This document shows positions 48,074 to 64,000 of a stretch of DNA of 64,000 nucleotides, one piece after another. Position 1 is the first letter of the stretch. The number at the start of each line of letters is the position of its first letter. The stretch lies in NCBI GenBank assembly GCA_027704905.1, contig CM051020.1:14443955-14507954 (forward strand), in the 5' to 3' direction. The translations under genes and the position numbers were made by a program. The notes below the pieces were generated by a model, which saw only the letters and a list, made by a program, of their open reading frames with translations, had not been told where the DNA came from and searched no databases. The stretch comes from Muraenolepis orangiensis (taxonomy: Eukaryota; Chordata; Actinopteri; Gadiformes; Muraenolepididae).

Positions 48074-51000
48074 TTATTTTGAAAGTAGCAACGTGTCTGG
48101 TACCTGGGACTTCAGTGTGTGGAGTTTGCGGTGGGTCCTCCTGTACCTTTTCTCCATCTCCAGAAGCTTGTCCTTGAGCATCTCCCGGTCTTTCCTCTCC
48201 TTCAGAAAGTCTTCTTTGTAGACCTCAGCCTGAACGAAGGAGGAGGGGAAGGAAGCAGGGACATTAAACAATGTTTACATCACGATGCGTCACTGCTGCT
48301 CCAGCAGACGAGAGGTTACCGCACAAATCACAGCACCCTTCTTTTGGTTTCGTGATGAGACCCACCACATGCTATTGTGGTTGCGGTTACCATGACATCG
48401 TTTCAACAAGTCAACAAAATCCCTCACAAAAGCTGACACCCACTACATTTTGACATGAATGTTCATTTGGCAATTCATTTGGCAATTCCAACATTGACTC
48501 TTTCCGAGTTATTACAACAACAGCTAGAGTAAGATTCCCTCCCGTGTTGGTGGAAATTCAAGGAGTAAAATACGTGGCGTTAAATGTACTCTGGTAAGCC
48601 CCGCCCACCTCCTTCCGATTTTTCCAACCGGTTGTGTTAAGGTTTTTCGCCATTTCTTCCTTCGAAAGATTCAGGTAAGTGTCACCTAACCACATGTTAA
48701 ACTGATGATTTGGCATGTCAAAAGAAATAAAGAAAACGTTGAATTTGCATAAACATTTCGCTAACGTTAAATAAGATAACTAGCGATCGTCTAGAGACAA
48801 TGTCAGTAGAGGTAATGTAACGTTGTTAATAGAATGTAGAGGGATGATTGATTCAAGGTGTTTATTTGCCAAGTACAATGGAATGCTTACTCCCCTCCCT
48901 CCTGCAGTATATATGTTTTAATTGTTGTATTTTCGTAACATCCATAGATTACAGTAAAATAGCAAAAGCTACATGTGTGGAAAGTTTAGCGTTAACGTTA
49001 GTTATCATCACGTTACTTTTTATGGAAAGCCTTCGCACACCTTCATTACTCCTTCATTTTGCGACGAAGCCGAAGTTTCACAGCGCCACATTGCTCTCTT
49101 CGAAAACGGCGGTAAGTGTCTCTTAATCACGTATTAAACTGATACTTTGGCATTACAATAGAAGCAGCATTTTTAAATAACTTGTACCGCTCTTCGCCAT
49201 ACTCTCTAGCTCAGTGGTTCCCAACCTGGGGGGCGCGCCCCCCTTGGGGGGGCGCCAAAGATCGCAGGGGGGGCGCCAGGCCTCAGATGATTTGAGGCCT
49301 AATATCATATTTCGATTTTTTTTATTTTTTTTTATTTTTTTTTTACATATAATTGTAACGCAATACATGATTGTCGCTAAAAGCCTTGTCTCTACATTAC
49401 AATAAAATATAGAAATTTATTGATTAATTAATTTTAATAAAAATTCTACAAATTAATCTGATACTCCTCCGATTCGCGCCAACATTGACGTTACTGTGTC
49501 AGCTTCCGTGGTAGTAACAGTTTGCTGTGCTTGCTAGCTAGCGACCAACTTCATAAGGTGAATATTTTGTCTAAAAATGTCTGAAAAACGTAAAGGAGAT
49601 GACAGCTCATCTGCAATCAAAAAGAAAATGAGGACCTACCTAGAGAGCTATCTTAACTTAGGTTTCATGGAGGGAACGGACAAAACCCGCCCAGAGTGTG
49701 TGATATGCAGAGAGAAGCTAGCCAACGACAGCATGAAACCCTGCAAAATGAAGAGACACCAACAGACCATGCACCCAGAAACGGTCGGGCGTGATCGGGA
49801 CTTTTTCATAAAGAAACAACAGTTTGTTAGGGCTGGCAGCGATGTACAGAAGGCCACCGAGGCCTCTTTTGAATGTGCACTTTTAAAAGCAAAGGCAAAG
49901 TCCGGGGGGGGGGGGGGCGCAAATTCCAACAGGAGTCATTTGGGGGGGCTCTGGGTGAAAAAGGTTGGGAACCCCTGCTCTAGCTGATGTTATATCTTAA
50001 ATACCGGATTCCAAAGGGCTATTGTTCACTGACTCGATGGCTATCTTAAATGCGTGAGTAACATTAAGGTCTAACTAGACAATGCCAGTATAATACGTTA
50101 GCGTTAACACATTAGATGTAAGGCAATGCTAACATTGACTTAATCAATTTGTTTGTCTAATACTGAAATATATACTCAAAATGATTATCCACCTCATAAA
50201 AGTTGGCCTTGCTGCAGGGCTGTTCTGAGCATTCATGAGATTTTTATATTTTTGTTGATTGTAATAATGACCATATTTTAACTATGATAAATCATGTCTG
50301 TTACTCTGCAGGAAGCATGCTAACGACACTAAACAGTGTAAACGAGTGTTACTTTTTTTACTCTATTTAAAGTTAATTTAACTCGGGAATAGTGTTAAAT
50401 TGAACTCTTTAAGTGTTACTTTAACACTGCAAGACTGTACTGTGTACAGTACATCGAAAGGAATTTGGCATGAGTGCAAATGTTGCAGTAAAGTGCATGG
50501 TGATATATCATATACAGTCATAGAAGAAGAATAGAAGTAGAATAATATGTAAAATATGTAAAAACAGTCTACTAAAAACAGGTATAAAATAATTTATAGA
50601 GTAGGTATGAGATATGTGCAGAATTAAAGGTATATATATATATATACACAAGGTAAGTATACAAGTATAAACAGGTAGTCGAATCTCCGTGGACCCCCAT
50701 GGAGGCTGAGGCTCCCACACCCTACACACTACTGGGCTCCATAGGCACTACTGTGTGAGAATAACACAACTTTAAGAACAGGTAAAAACCCACCTGGTGT
50801 TTCCAAACCTCGTCGTGTGGATGTTCTCTGGATTGGCCACAGACACCGTGGCCCTCAATGGCTTCATGTAAGGCCTGGAAAAACACAGCAGTTAGTTACA
50901 CGTGTTGTTGACGTCAGCTTTTTGTAGTAGCTAGAAATACCACGATGACTATTGCAATGCTGAATGACTAAGCACGTTACAATTTGCTTAGTCATTGATT

Positions 51001-52049
51001 ACATCTGTCATTGGCGTTGTGGAAATCCCTCAATGTCGAAACAATACTAAACACACAAACGCACACTCCCATTTGAATGACTAACCTGGATGAGACGGCG
51101 GATCTCCTCTCGTTGGTGCTGCCCCCTGCTGGCCAAGTGTGCGTTCTGCACCCTGAGCAGCCGCTCGGCCTCTGTTGGACTCTGCGATACATCATCATGT
51201 CCCTTGAGATAAAAACGTGTCTTTGCTGCTCCATCGTTCTCCTCTTGTACCCGTTGCTCCTCTCCGTTGTCGCGCATCACTTCATTTAGCGGGTGGGTGG
51301 GTTGGCTGGGATTGACCGACGGCTGTTGCTCTCTGACCTGAAGATGAAAAAGAAAAACATGTTTAATTACGCTCCGGAATTAATCTAAACATTAAAAATA
51401 ATGTTAACCCAAACCACACACGTGGCATATACATTTACCTTTCCTTTGTAATACTGGGTCATGACTTTGTACTGGTCCGCCCATTTCTTATTGATGGACA
51501 TAAGCTGTGTACAAAAAAAGGAACAAATCTAATTAAGCAATAGTTAGTTGACTTCTATAAGTTGTATCCTCACCTATACCGTACCTCAGGGGTCGGCAAG
51601 GCCAGAACATGATCAAAAGCTAAATTAATTAATTGATTGCTAAAACATGCGACACGTTCTAATGCTTTGACTTTTCTTTCGGGTGCTGCGCGACCAGGGG
51701 CGAACGTTGACGGGGGGTTTGTGTCGGCCCAAAAGGCACGTCGGCCCACGATATGCCAGATGGCCAGTACAGCCCTGGCAAAAAATGTCACTGCATGCTC
51801 GATTCGGAAATTATAGCCTATATGTGCGACTGTCGATCCGATATTGTAAAATATATATATATTTTTTAAATAAAAAAAAAATAAAAAAATTAGTATTCTC
51901 AAAATAATCTTCCGGGCCAAATATTATTGCTGGCGGGCCACCAATGGCCCGCGGGCCGCCTGTTGCCGACCCCGTACCTCGTCCCTCTGCTTCCACACCA
52001 CATCCAACTGGGCCTGGGCGGAACTTTCATCTGCTGAAGACATGATGAT
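48074..52049 (-). CDS. TNIP/ABIN-like coiled-coil adaptor, copy B (five 3' exons)
   Basis: Second copy of the adaptor gene with exons 52049-51978, 51504-51439, 51337-51086, 50874-50794 and 48229-48074. Lengths and phases are identical to copy A and all frames are open. The UBAN-type core QAEVYKEDFLKERKDRE is unchanged. The first visible exon has several replacements (QLDVVWKQRDE against QLDEVLKQRDE). The last intron is about 2 kb longer because of a private insertion that includes a hAT element (49212-49977). A 385-bp hAT MITE sits exactly at the first donor, yet the target duplication keeps gtacgg after the exon. The stop codon again lies within AATAAA. It is probably functional, with the same open question about missing 5' exons. 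Confidence 0.7.
48480..50445. other. Copy-B-specific insertion in the last TNIP-like intron
   Basis: It is absent from copy A (junction near 17300). It includes two related donor-like segments. 'gattcaggtaagtgtcacct' (about 48669) and 'acggcggtaagtgtctctta' (about 49107) are each followed by a similar taaactgat...tttggcat stretch. The hAT element at 49212-49977 and AT-rich sequence of unknown origin make up the rest. Confidence 0.55.
49212..49977 (+). mobile_element. Non-autonomous hAT (Charlie-like) element with BED-finger ORF, copy 2
   Basis: A 766-bp element with the same ends as copy 1 and a perfect 8-bp target duplication ctctagct (49204-49211 and 49978-49985). The BED-finger ORF starts at 49577 and is the same as in copy 1 over the finger. 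The two differ mainly in the length of the T-rich and G-run tracts. Confidence 0.95.
51588..51972. mobile_element. hAT-type MITE at the TNIP-like splice donor (copy B)
   Basis: A 385-bp insertion with ends aggggtcggcaa and ttgccgaccc and the 8-bp target duplication cgtacctc (51580-51587 and 51973-51980). The internal 'ggcccgcgggccgcc' palindrome is typical of this hAT group. Copy A shows the uninterrupted site near 18480-18487. Confidence 0.9.
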
Positions 52050-52064
52050 CTGGAGGAAGAATAT

Positions 52065-52262
<198 letters not shown>

Positions 52263-52357
52263 ATGCTTGATCTTCACAGCTCACTTCCCTTTACACACTC
52301 TGTGAAGTTCTCATCGCTGCCAGTAACACGTCAAACGTCATAATTTCCTGTGGCTAC

Positions 52358-52489
<132 letters not shown>

Positions 52490-53280
52490 ATGGTTACTGA
52501 ATATGAATATGAAACTGCGGTAAACCAACACGTTTAGCTAAGTGTTCTCATTTCTTGATTACATGTGTTGGTGGTGTTCTCGTGTCCTCGGCGAGTCCTC
52601 TGAGCTCCTCCTCCCCACTCCACCTGTGGATAGATACATATATATTAGGCTATATCACATTTACATATATATGCAACATTTACATATACACATATACACT
52701 AGCTTTGTGGTACTATAGTAGAAGTAGTAGTAAGATACAAAAGCGAATATATAATAGATAATATAACAATATCATGAATAGAACAATAGCAGAGAATATA
52801 ACAAAATAATCTAATGTATCAATATAATATAATGGAGCATAGAACAATGTACTGTAGAACAGAACATTACAATATAATATATTATAATAAAAAGTATTAT
52901 AATAATAATGGAGAATAGAACAATATATAATATAATGGAGAGTAGAACCAATTAGTTAATTAATATGTCTACTAATTAATATTCCAACTATTAATACGCC
53001 ATCCGTCGGACAGCGCGGGCTCACCGTTGGGGGCAGGTCGGTAGTGAAGGATACAGGTGGTCCAACTGCCCCGTGTTGGCCGTGTCGGTGACCGGGTGGT
53101 TGTTCATGTCGGTCCGGTGATTCAAGTGGAGAAATGTGTTAAATGTTCGTGAACCGCAGTCTCACTAACAGCGAGTGTCAGTTTCTTTAACGTCCCCTCC
53201 GATCCAACTCCCCCAAACGAACGAATGAATGAATGAATGAATGAATGAAACACATTCCGTGTGTGGGAATGAGTCCGAGT

Positions 53281-53369
53281 TGACGTCATCCCAACGTATA
53301 AATACGATCCCGTGTGACGTCAGCCCCAGCGGCCACGCCCCCTCTTCTGCAGTTCTTGCAGGTCACGTG
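53281..53369. promoter_or_regulatory. Candidate promoter: CRE-TATA-CRE plus E-box (copy B)
   Basis: TGACGTCA at 53281-53288 and 53315-53322, TATAAATA at 53297-53304 and CACGTG at 53364-53369. The cassette is preserved from copy A, with a small insertion before the E-box. Confidence 0.5.
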
Positions 53370-55554
<2,185 letters not shown>

Positions 55555-56756
55555 TGTTGTGCCCCCGCGCTCTAATTGAAGGTGTTTCCCATCATAATCA
55601 GGCCGGCTGAGACCAATGAACACCTGGGATCTTCCCTACTTAAGGCTGTTGAAGACCGACGTTGGTGCTAGACCATTGCACACCTTACCGAGAACCATCC
55701 TGACGAAGACCGACGTCGGAGCGAGACCGTTCGTTTCCCGGGCTGGTTCCACATCTGCTCCGTAGCTACACCTGCCCCCGAGGACCCCGCCAGCTCCTGG
55801 TGGTTCCGAGCCCATTGTTTTCCGGGCTGGTTCCACATCAGCTTCCTGGCTACGCCAGCACCTCGTGGTTCCGAGCCCATCGTTTCCCGGGCTGGTACCA
55901 CATCTGCTCCGTGGCTACACCTGCCCTCGATGACCCCCCCCCCCCCAGCTCCTGGTGGTTCCGAGCCCATTGTTTTCCCGGGCTGGTTACACATCTGCTC
56001 CGTGGCTACACCTGCTCCCGAGGAGGACCCCCACCCACTCCCGAGGACCCCACCTGCTCCCCGAGGAGGACCCCCCACCTGCTCCCCGAGGACCCCCCAC
56101 CTGCACCCCAAGGAGGACCCCACCGGCTCCCGAGGACCCCTTCCTGTCTCGCGGACCCCTCTCTGCCGAAGACCGACGTCGGGGGCGATATCCGGAGAAC
56201 CCGGGGCTCTCCGGCGGTCGTCTGGTGCCTCCCCTCAGGGGGGGATACTGTTGTGCCCCCGCGCTCTAATTGATCCCAGGTGTTTCCCATCATAATCAGG
56301 CCGGCTGAGGCCAATGAACACCTGGGATCTTCCCTACTTAAGGCTGTTGAAGACCAACGTCGGGGCTAGACCATTGCACACCTTACCGAGAACCATCCTG
56401 ACGAAGACCGACGTCGGAGCGAGACCGTTGGGAACCATCTGCCGAAGACCGACGTCGGGGGCGAGTTCACTGTGAACCATATGGCTCCCTCCTGCTCGAG
56501 TACCTTGGACTACTTGTCTCCGGCTCCGACTACGTCTCGTCCAACCTCCCCCCCCCGCCCCAAGGACCCTTTGTCTCTGCGTACCACCCTCTGGACCCTC
56601 TCCCCGCGTCATCCACACCACGTAACCAATCCAACCCTACCCTGTTGTGTTTTTGTGTTTATTGGATTTCCAGTAAAGACATTATCTGTTGTTTTGAGTG
56701 TCCTTCTTCTGGGTTCTCTGGCACATTTGGCTCGCCGGTCTCGTTGGGTCCTAACA
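55555..56756 (+). mobile_element. Short non-coding LTR retroelement (TRIM-like), copy B only
   Basis: Both ends start tgttgtgcccccgcgctcta: the 5' LTR-like part at 55555 and the 3' LTR at 56249-56756 ending cctaaca. The whole is flanked by the 5-bp duplication tgcag (55550-55554 and 56757-56761). A purine tract (aggggggg) precedes the 3' LTR by 4 bp. The interior is only tandem repeats: roughly 85-bp units with 'cgggctggttccacatctgc', then gaggaccccccacctgctcc units. No gag or pol is present. Confidence 0.75.
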
Positions 56757-57420
56757 TGCAGGTGCTAGCGACATACTAGCCAACGTTGCAGAGTCTAGAA
56801 AGAACACTCTCGAACAAGACTAGAACCTCACTAGAACCAGAAAATGGTATGCTGCAGAGTGTTGTGTGGGGATGAAAAATGATTTATTTTGACAGCAAAG
56901 TATTTGGTTTAGTAGAGCGTGATCATGGGAAGACACAGAAGCCATTTACCAAGCACATAGAGACGATGGGTGTACATGATTCTTTAAGAGGGAAACTTAC
57001 ACATTGTGGGCAGTAACAACAAAAAAACCCCAAAGGCGTTGGGTGTGACCGTGGTACAGCGTTAAGGATTGGTCGAGGCTGAATGGGTCATGGCGGGAGA
57101 GGTATATGTAGTATAATAGTCCAACACAGACCGAGAGTCTGGGTTGATAAGCAGTACATTGTAAAGTCAGGAAGGGAGCTCTCTTTGAGACTTGCAAAGA
57201 GACTTTATACAAAACGTTTATTTAATTACATATATGGATACTTCTGTCAGAACAGAAGTGAAGAACATGACCCATTGTAAACAGACACAATTAAAACTTT
57301 ATTTTTATTTTTTAAAACAATTAAATCTCCAGACATTGAGGACGTCTGGAGATTAGGGAATTAGTTAGTTTAGGGCAGGAATCGCCACAGAAGGACTTTT
57401 GGAACGTAGCCCGAAGGTGT

Positions 57421-61155
<3,735 letters not shown>

Positions 61156-61212
61156 CTTCAAAACACGGAGCGGACTAGTTTAGACTGGTGGATGTGTTAT
61201 CATGGCCTACAG

Positions 61213-63457
61213 CAGTGGTTCCCAACCGGGGGTACTCGGACCCCTAGGGGTACGTGATGGGATGGCAGGGGGTACGTAGAAAGATTAGGGATTGCAATTT
61301 ATTTAAAATTTAAAATTATTTTAAAAAATGTAACACATTTTAGCAATGCTTAGCAACCTAAGACCCACGTAATGAAACCGTGTAATGAAAGACGCAAAAT
61401 GAAACCTGCGATGCGGTCTGTGAGACGGCTGGTGGCACGCCGGGAATGTCGGTAAAACAGAGGACTTTTTCAAACGAAAACTGTCTGAATTCAAGTCATG
61501 TCAGACTGCATTAAAGAAAGCAGCAAGTGTGTCACATTCAATTGCAGAAGATCTGATTCTCCCTGCCGTGATCATTTTGGCTGAAACTATGCTGGACCAG
61601 AAAGCAGCAGACGTGCTGAAAACCGTTCCATTATCGAACAACACAATCTGCCGCAGGATCGATGACATGTCCACTAATAGTGTTGGACAGGTGGTGAATA
61701 ACATTTAAAGAGCCGGTCAGTTCGCTCTACAGTTGGATGAAATGGCGGATGTGAGTGGGGAGGCTCAGCTCCTGGCCTTTGCGTGTTATGCTGAAGAGTC
61801 TGTCATACATGAGCATATTTTGTTTTGCAAGAAGCTAACAACTGGCGAAGAAATATTTCAGGTGATTGACAGCTTTTTCAAAGAAAGCAATCTTGAGTGG
61901 AAATCCTGCAGTCACATCTGTACCGACGGCGCACCTGCGATGACGGGGAAAGTGCGTGGGTTGCATAGACGTGTGATGAAGGTAAACCCCGAAATTAAGT
62001 GGAATCACTGCATTATCCACCGGGAGGCTCTCGCCAGTAAAAGGATGAGCCCAGAGTTAAGTGCTGTCATGGATGACGCAGTTAAGGTGATTAATTTCAT
62101 TCAGTCCAGACCTACGAATCACCGACTATTTCAAACTCTGTGTCATATCAAGACAGTGGGGCAGAGCATGGGCAGCTACTGCTTCACACAGACGGCCGCT
62201 GGTTGTCGCGTGGCAAAACACTATCCAGGCTGTTTGAACTTCGCACTGAGGTGTCTGCTTTCCTGATACAGCACTCTCATCCTCTCGCAGTGGTTTTTCA
62301 GGATGCAGGGTGGGCTGCACGGCTGGCATATCTTGCCGATGTCTTCTCCAAGCTTAATATGCTTAACCTCTCACTTCAAGGCAAGGACTTGCATATCCTT
62401 AACATGTATGACAGAGTGAATGGATTCATAAATAAAGTCAACTTATGGGAGACGAAATGCGACAAAGGGGATATAAGTTTCCCACTGCTTGATAGCTATC
62501 TTGCCACTACTGATGCTGAAAACAAGCAGATGGTCACAATTGTTAAAACGCATCAGTCCAAACAACAAGTTTAACCAGTACTTTCATGACAGTGAAGCAA
62601 AGTCAGAACAGCTGGACTGGGTGAGGAACCCATTCAGAGTGACTGAGAGCAGCAGCAGCCCTCCTGCCAGACTGCAGGAAAACCTGGTGGATTTATTCTC
62701 TGATCGTGGGCAAAAGATGGCATATGCTGAAAAGTCACTGACAGAATTTTGGTGTGATGTTGCAAAGGAGTATCCAGAGCTGGGGAAATGTGCATTGAAT
62801 GAACTCTTGCCTTTTGGATCTACCTATATGTGTGAAGTTACCTTCTCGGCCCTGACTCACATCAAAACCAAGCAGAGGAACAGACTGAATGTGGAGAGCA
62901 GCCAAGTGACGGCTGTGGCCACACCGCCCCCAGAACTATCAAAGCTTATGAAAGATAAGCAAGCTCAAGTATCTCATCAAGAGCTCTAGTGACTTAGTAA
63001 AATATGTTGAATACATATATATATATTATTATATTATATTTTATTGTTCTAGTGTGGTTGCTTTTGTTGTTGCTGCTGTTCTTGTACTTGTACTACTGTT
63101 ATTGTTGTTGTTTCTATTGCACTATTATTCTATGTTGAGTTGTGGGCGGAGCCTCATATGCACGCATGCACCTGATTCATGTGCATATGACAATAAATCC
63201 TTTGAATCTTTGAAACTGCTAGAAGTGAGTATTATTTTCATTCACATTGTGTCAATGTCAAGTTTAAATTAATTTGTATTAAGGGTGAGTTATAACAGTG
63301 ATTTTCATTTATTTATTGAGTAGTTTGGTTAAATACAATTACAAAAGGTTTAATATAAGAGAAAATGTAAGGCGAATCATCCAAATGAGTGAGGGGGTAC
63401 TTATAGAATGGTACCAGCTCAAGGGGTACACAAGACAAAAAAGGTTGGGAACCACTG
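61213..63457 (+). mobile_element. 2.2-kb hAT (Charlie/ZBED-like) transposon with broken transposase, copy B only
   Basis: Ends cagtggttcccaacc and ggttgggaaccactg with a perfect 8-bp duplication gcctacag (61205-61212 and 63458-63465). Copy A has the unoccupied site near 30205. Frames from about 61440 to 62987 encode KTEDFFKRKLSEF, then FALQLDEMADVSGEAQLLAF, SHICTDGAPAMTGKV, HREALASKRM and a C-terminal ELLPFGSTYMCE...HIKTKQRNRL. There is a TAA near 61706 and at least two frameshifts near 62200 and 62540. The BED finger is missing. It shares its ends with the small elements at 32546 and 49212 but is not their direct parent. Confidence 0.92.
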
Positions 63458-63892
63458 GCCTACAGCACCGTCCATCCAACAACAGACATCTATTTGGCAA
63501 TGGCATCAATATAACATTTTTCAAACATAATCAAACAGGTTCATAAAACCCAGACAGGAGGTTGTATGTCCAAAAATATGTATTGAAACAGAGTAAGAGC
63601 GTGGGATTAGAGTCAATAGCAGGCTTAAAAGCAGGCCTACAGATTTTGTTGCACACAGGAACACCAGTCAGTATTCGATTCACAGGCATCAATGCAAATC
63701 TTTCAGGAACACATCAAAGGTTGCGGCCACACCTGTAGAACACCTGCGGACAGGATTAAATCACCTTTAACGCTTTGTCGGGCAGAGGAACCAACCCACC
63801 ATGCAAACAACAAACACATACAGAGCCTGTTAAGAAGGGGTTTCTCTTTCTTTTCTAATTTTTTTAAATATTACACACAGACACACATTGAC

Positions 63893-64000
63893 ATCAGTGG
63901 CGGCTTGTCCATAGGGGCGCTCGGGCGCCGCCCCACCTGGTTGAGAGAGGATTTTAGATTTTTTGACCCCTAAAAATAAACTAAACATGTTTAAAATGAA
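63893..64000 (+). mobile_element. End of another DNA transposon, cut by the window edge
   Basis: 'cagtggcggcttgtccatag' and 'gggcgctcgggcgccgcccc' open a recurrent fish element. Homology to copy A is lost about 40 bp before it. Confidence 0.4.

Noticed and set aside
55636..56314. Overlapping Gly- or Pro-rich frames on both strands
   Set aside because: They are products of GC-rich tandem repeats inside the short LTR element.

Overview
The window looks like nuclear DNA of a ray-finned (teleost) fish. It has vertebrate genes with GT-AG introns, very dense dinucleotide repeats, and fish-typical mobile DNA: L2-type LINEs, several hAT elements, Ty3/Gypsy and BEL/Pao retroelements, and an ISL2EU-like relic. 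No bacterial-style operons, rRNA, tRNA or CRISPR arrays are visible. The very high density of long CA, CT and TA runs resembles cod-like fishes, but that is only an impression.

Layout. 1-9.5 kb: the 3' part of FBXL7 on the + strand, with two large coding exons, an intron carrying a 45-bp minisatellite, and a 3' UTR with another minisatellite. 9.6-15.9 kb: transposon relics (ISL2EU-like, L2, a Gypsy LTR piece, a hAT piece). 15.9-31.1 kb: two minus-strand genes. The first is a TNIP/ABIN-like coiled-coil adaptor with a UBAN-type motif. The second is a complete eight-exon CD38/BST1-type ADP-ribosyl cyclase. 31-47 kb: a two-exon remnant of another cyclase, a foldback palindrome, LINE tails, a hAT element split by a Gypsy element, and two exons of a broken carboxylesterase gene. 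47.1-63.9 kb: a second, direct-order copy of the TNIP-like and cyclase genes. The second cyclase copy runs off the right edge without its first exon.

The duplication (about 13.5-30.6 kb versus 45.0-63.9 kb) is the main architecture. Each copy then acquired private insertions, so the other copy shows an (in places approximate) empty site. In copy B a 2.2-kb hAT sits in cyclase intron 1, a 385-bp hAT MITE sits at a TNIP-like splice donor, and there is a short LTR element. In copy A there is a solo LTR and a BEL/Pao block. By eye, cyclase exons 3 and 4 differ more between the copies than the adjoining introns do, and nearly all of those differences change amino acids. Catalytic residues stay intact, while copy B loses three N-glycosylation sequons. 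This points to fast adaptive divergence of a membrane NAD-consuming enzyme next to an NF-kB-pathway adaptor, and it is the most interesting signal here. All exon limits and counts were made by hand from the sequence.
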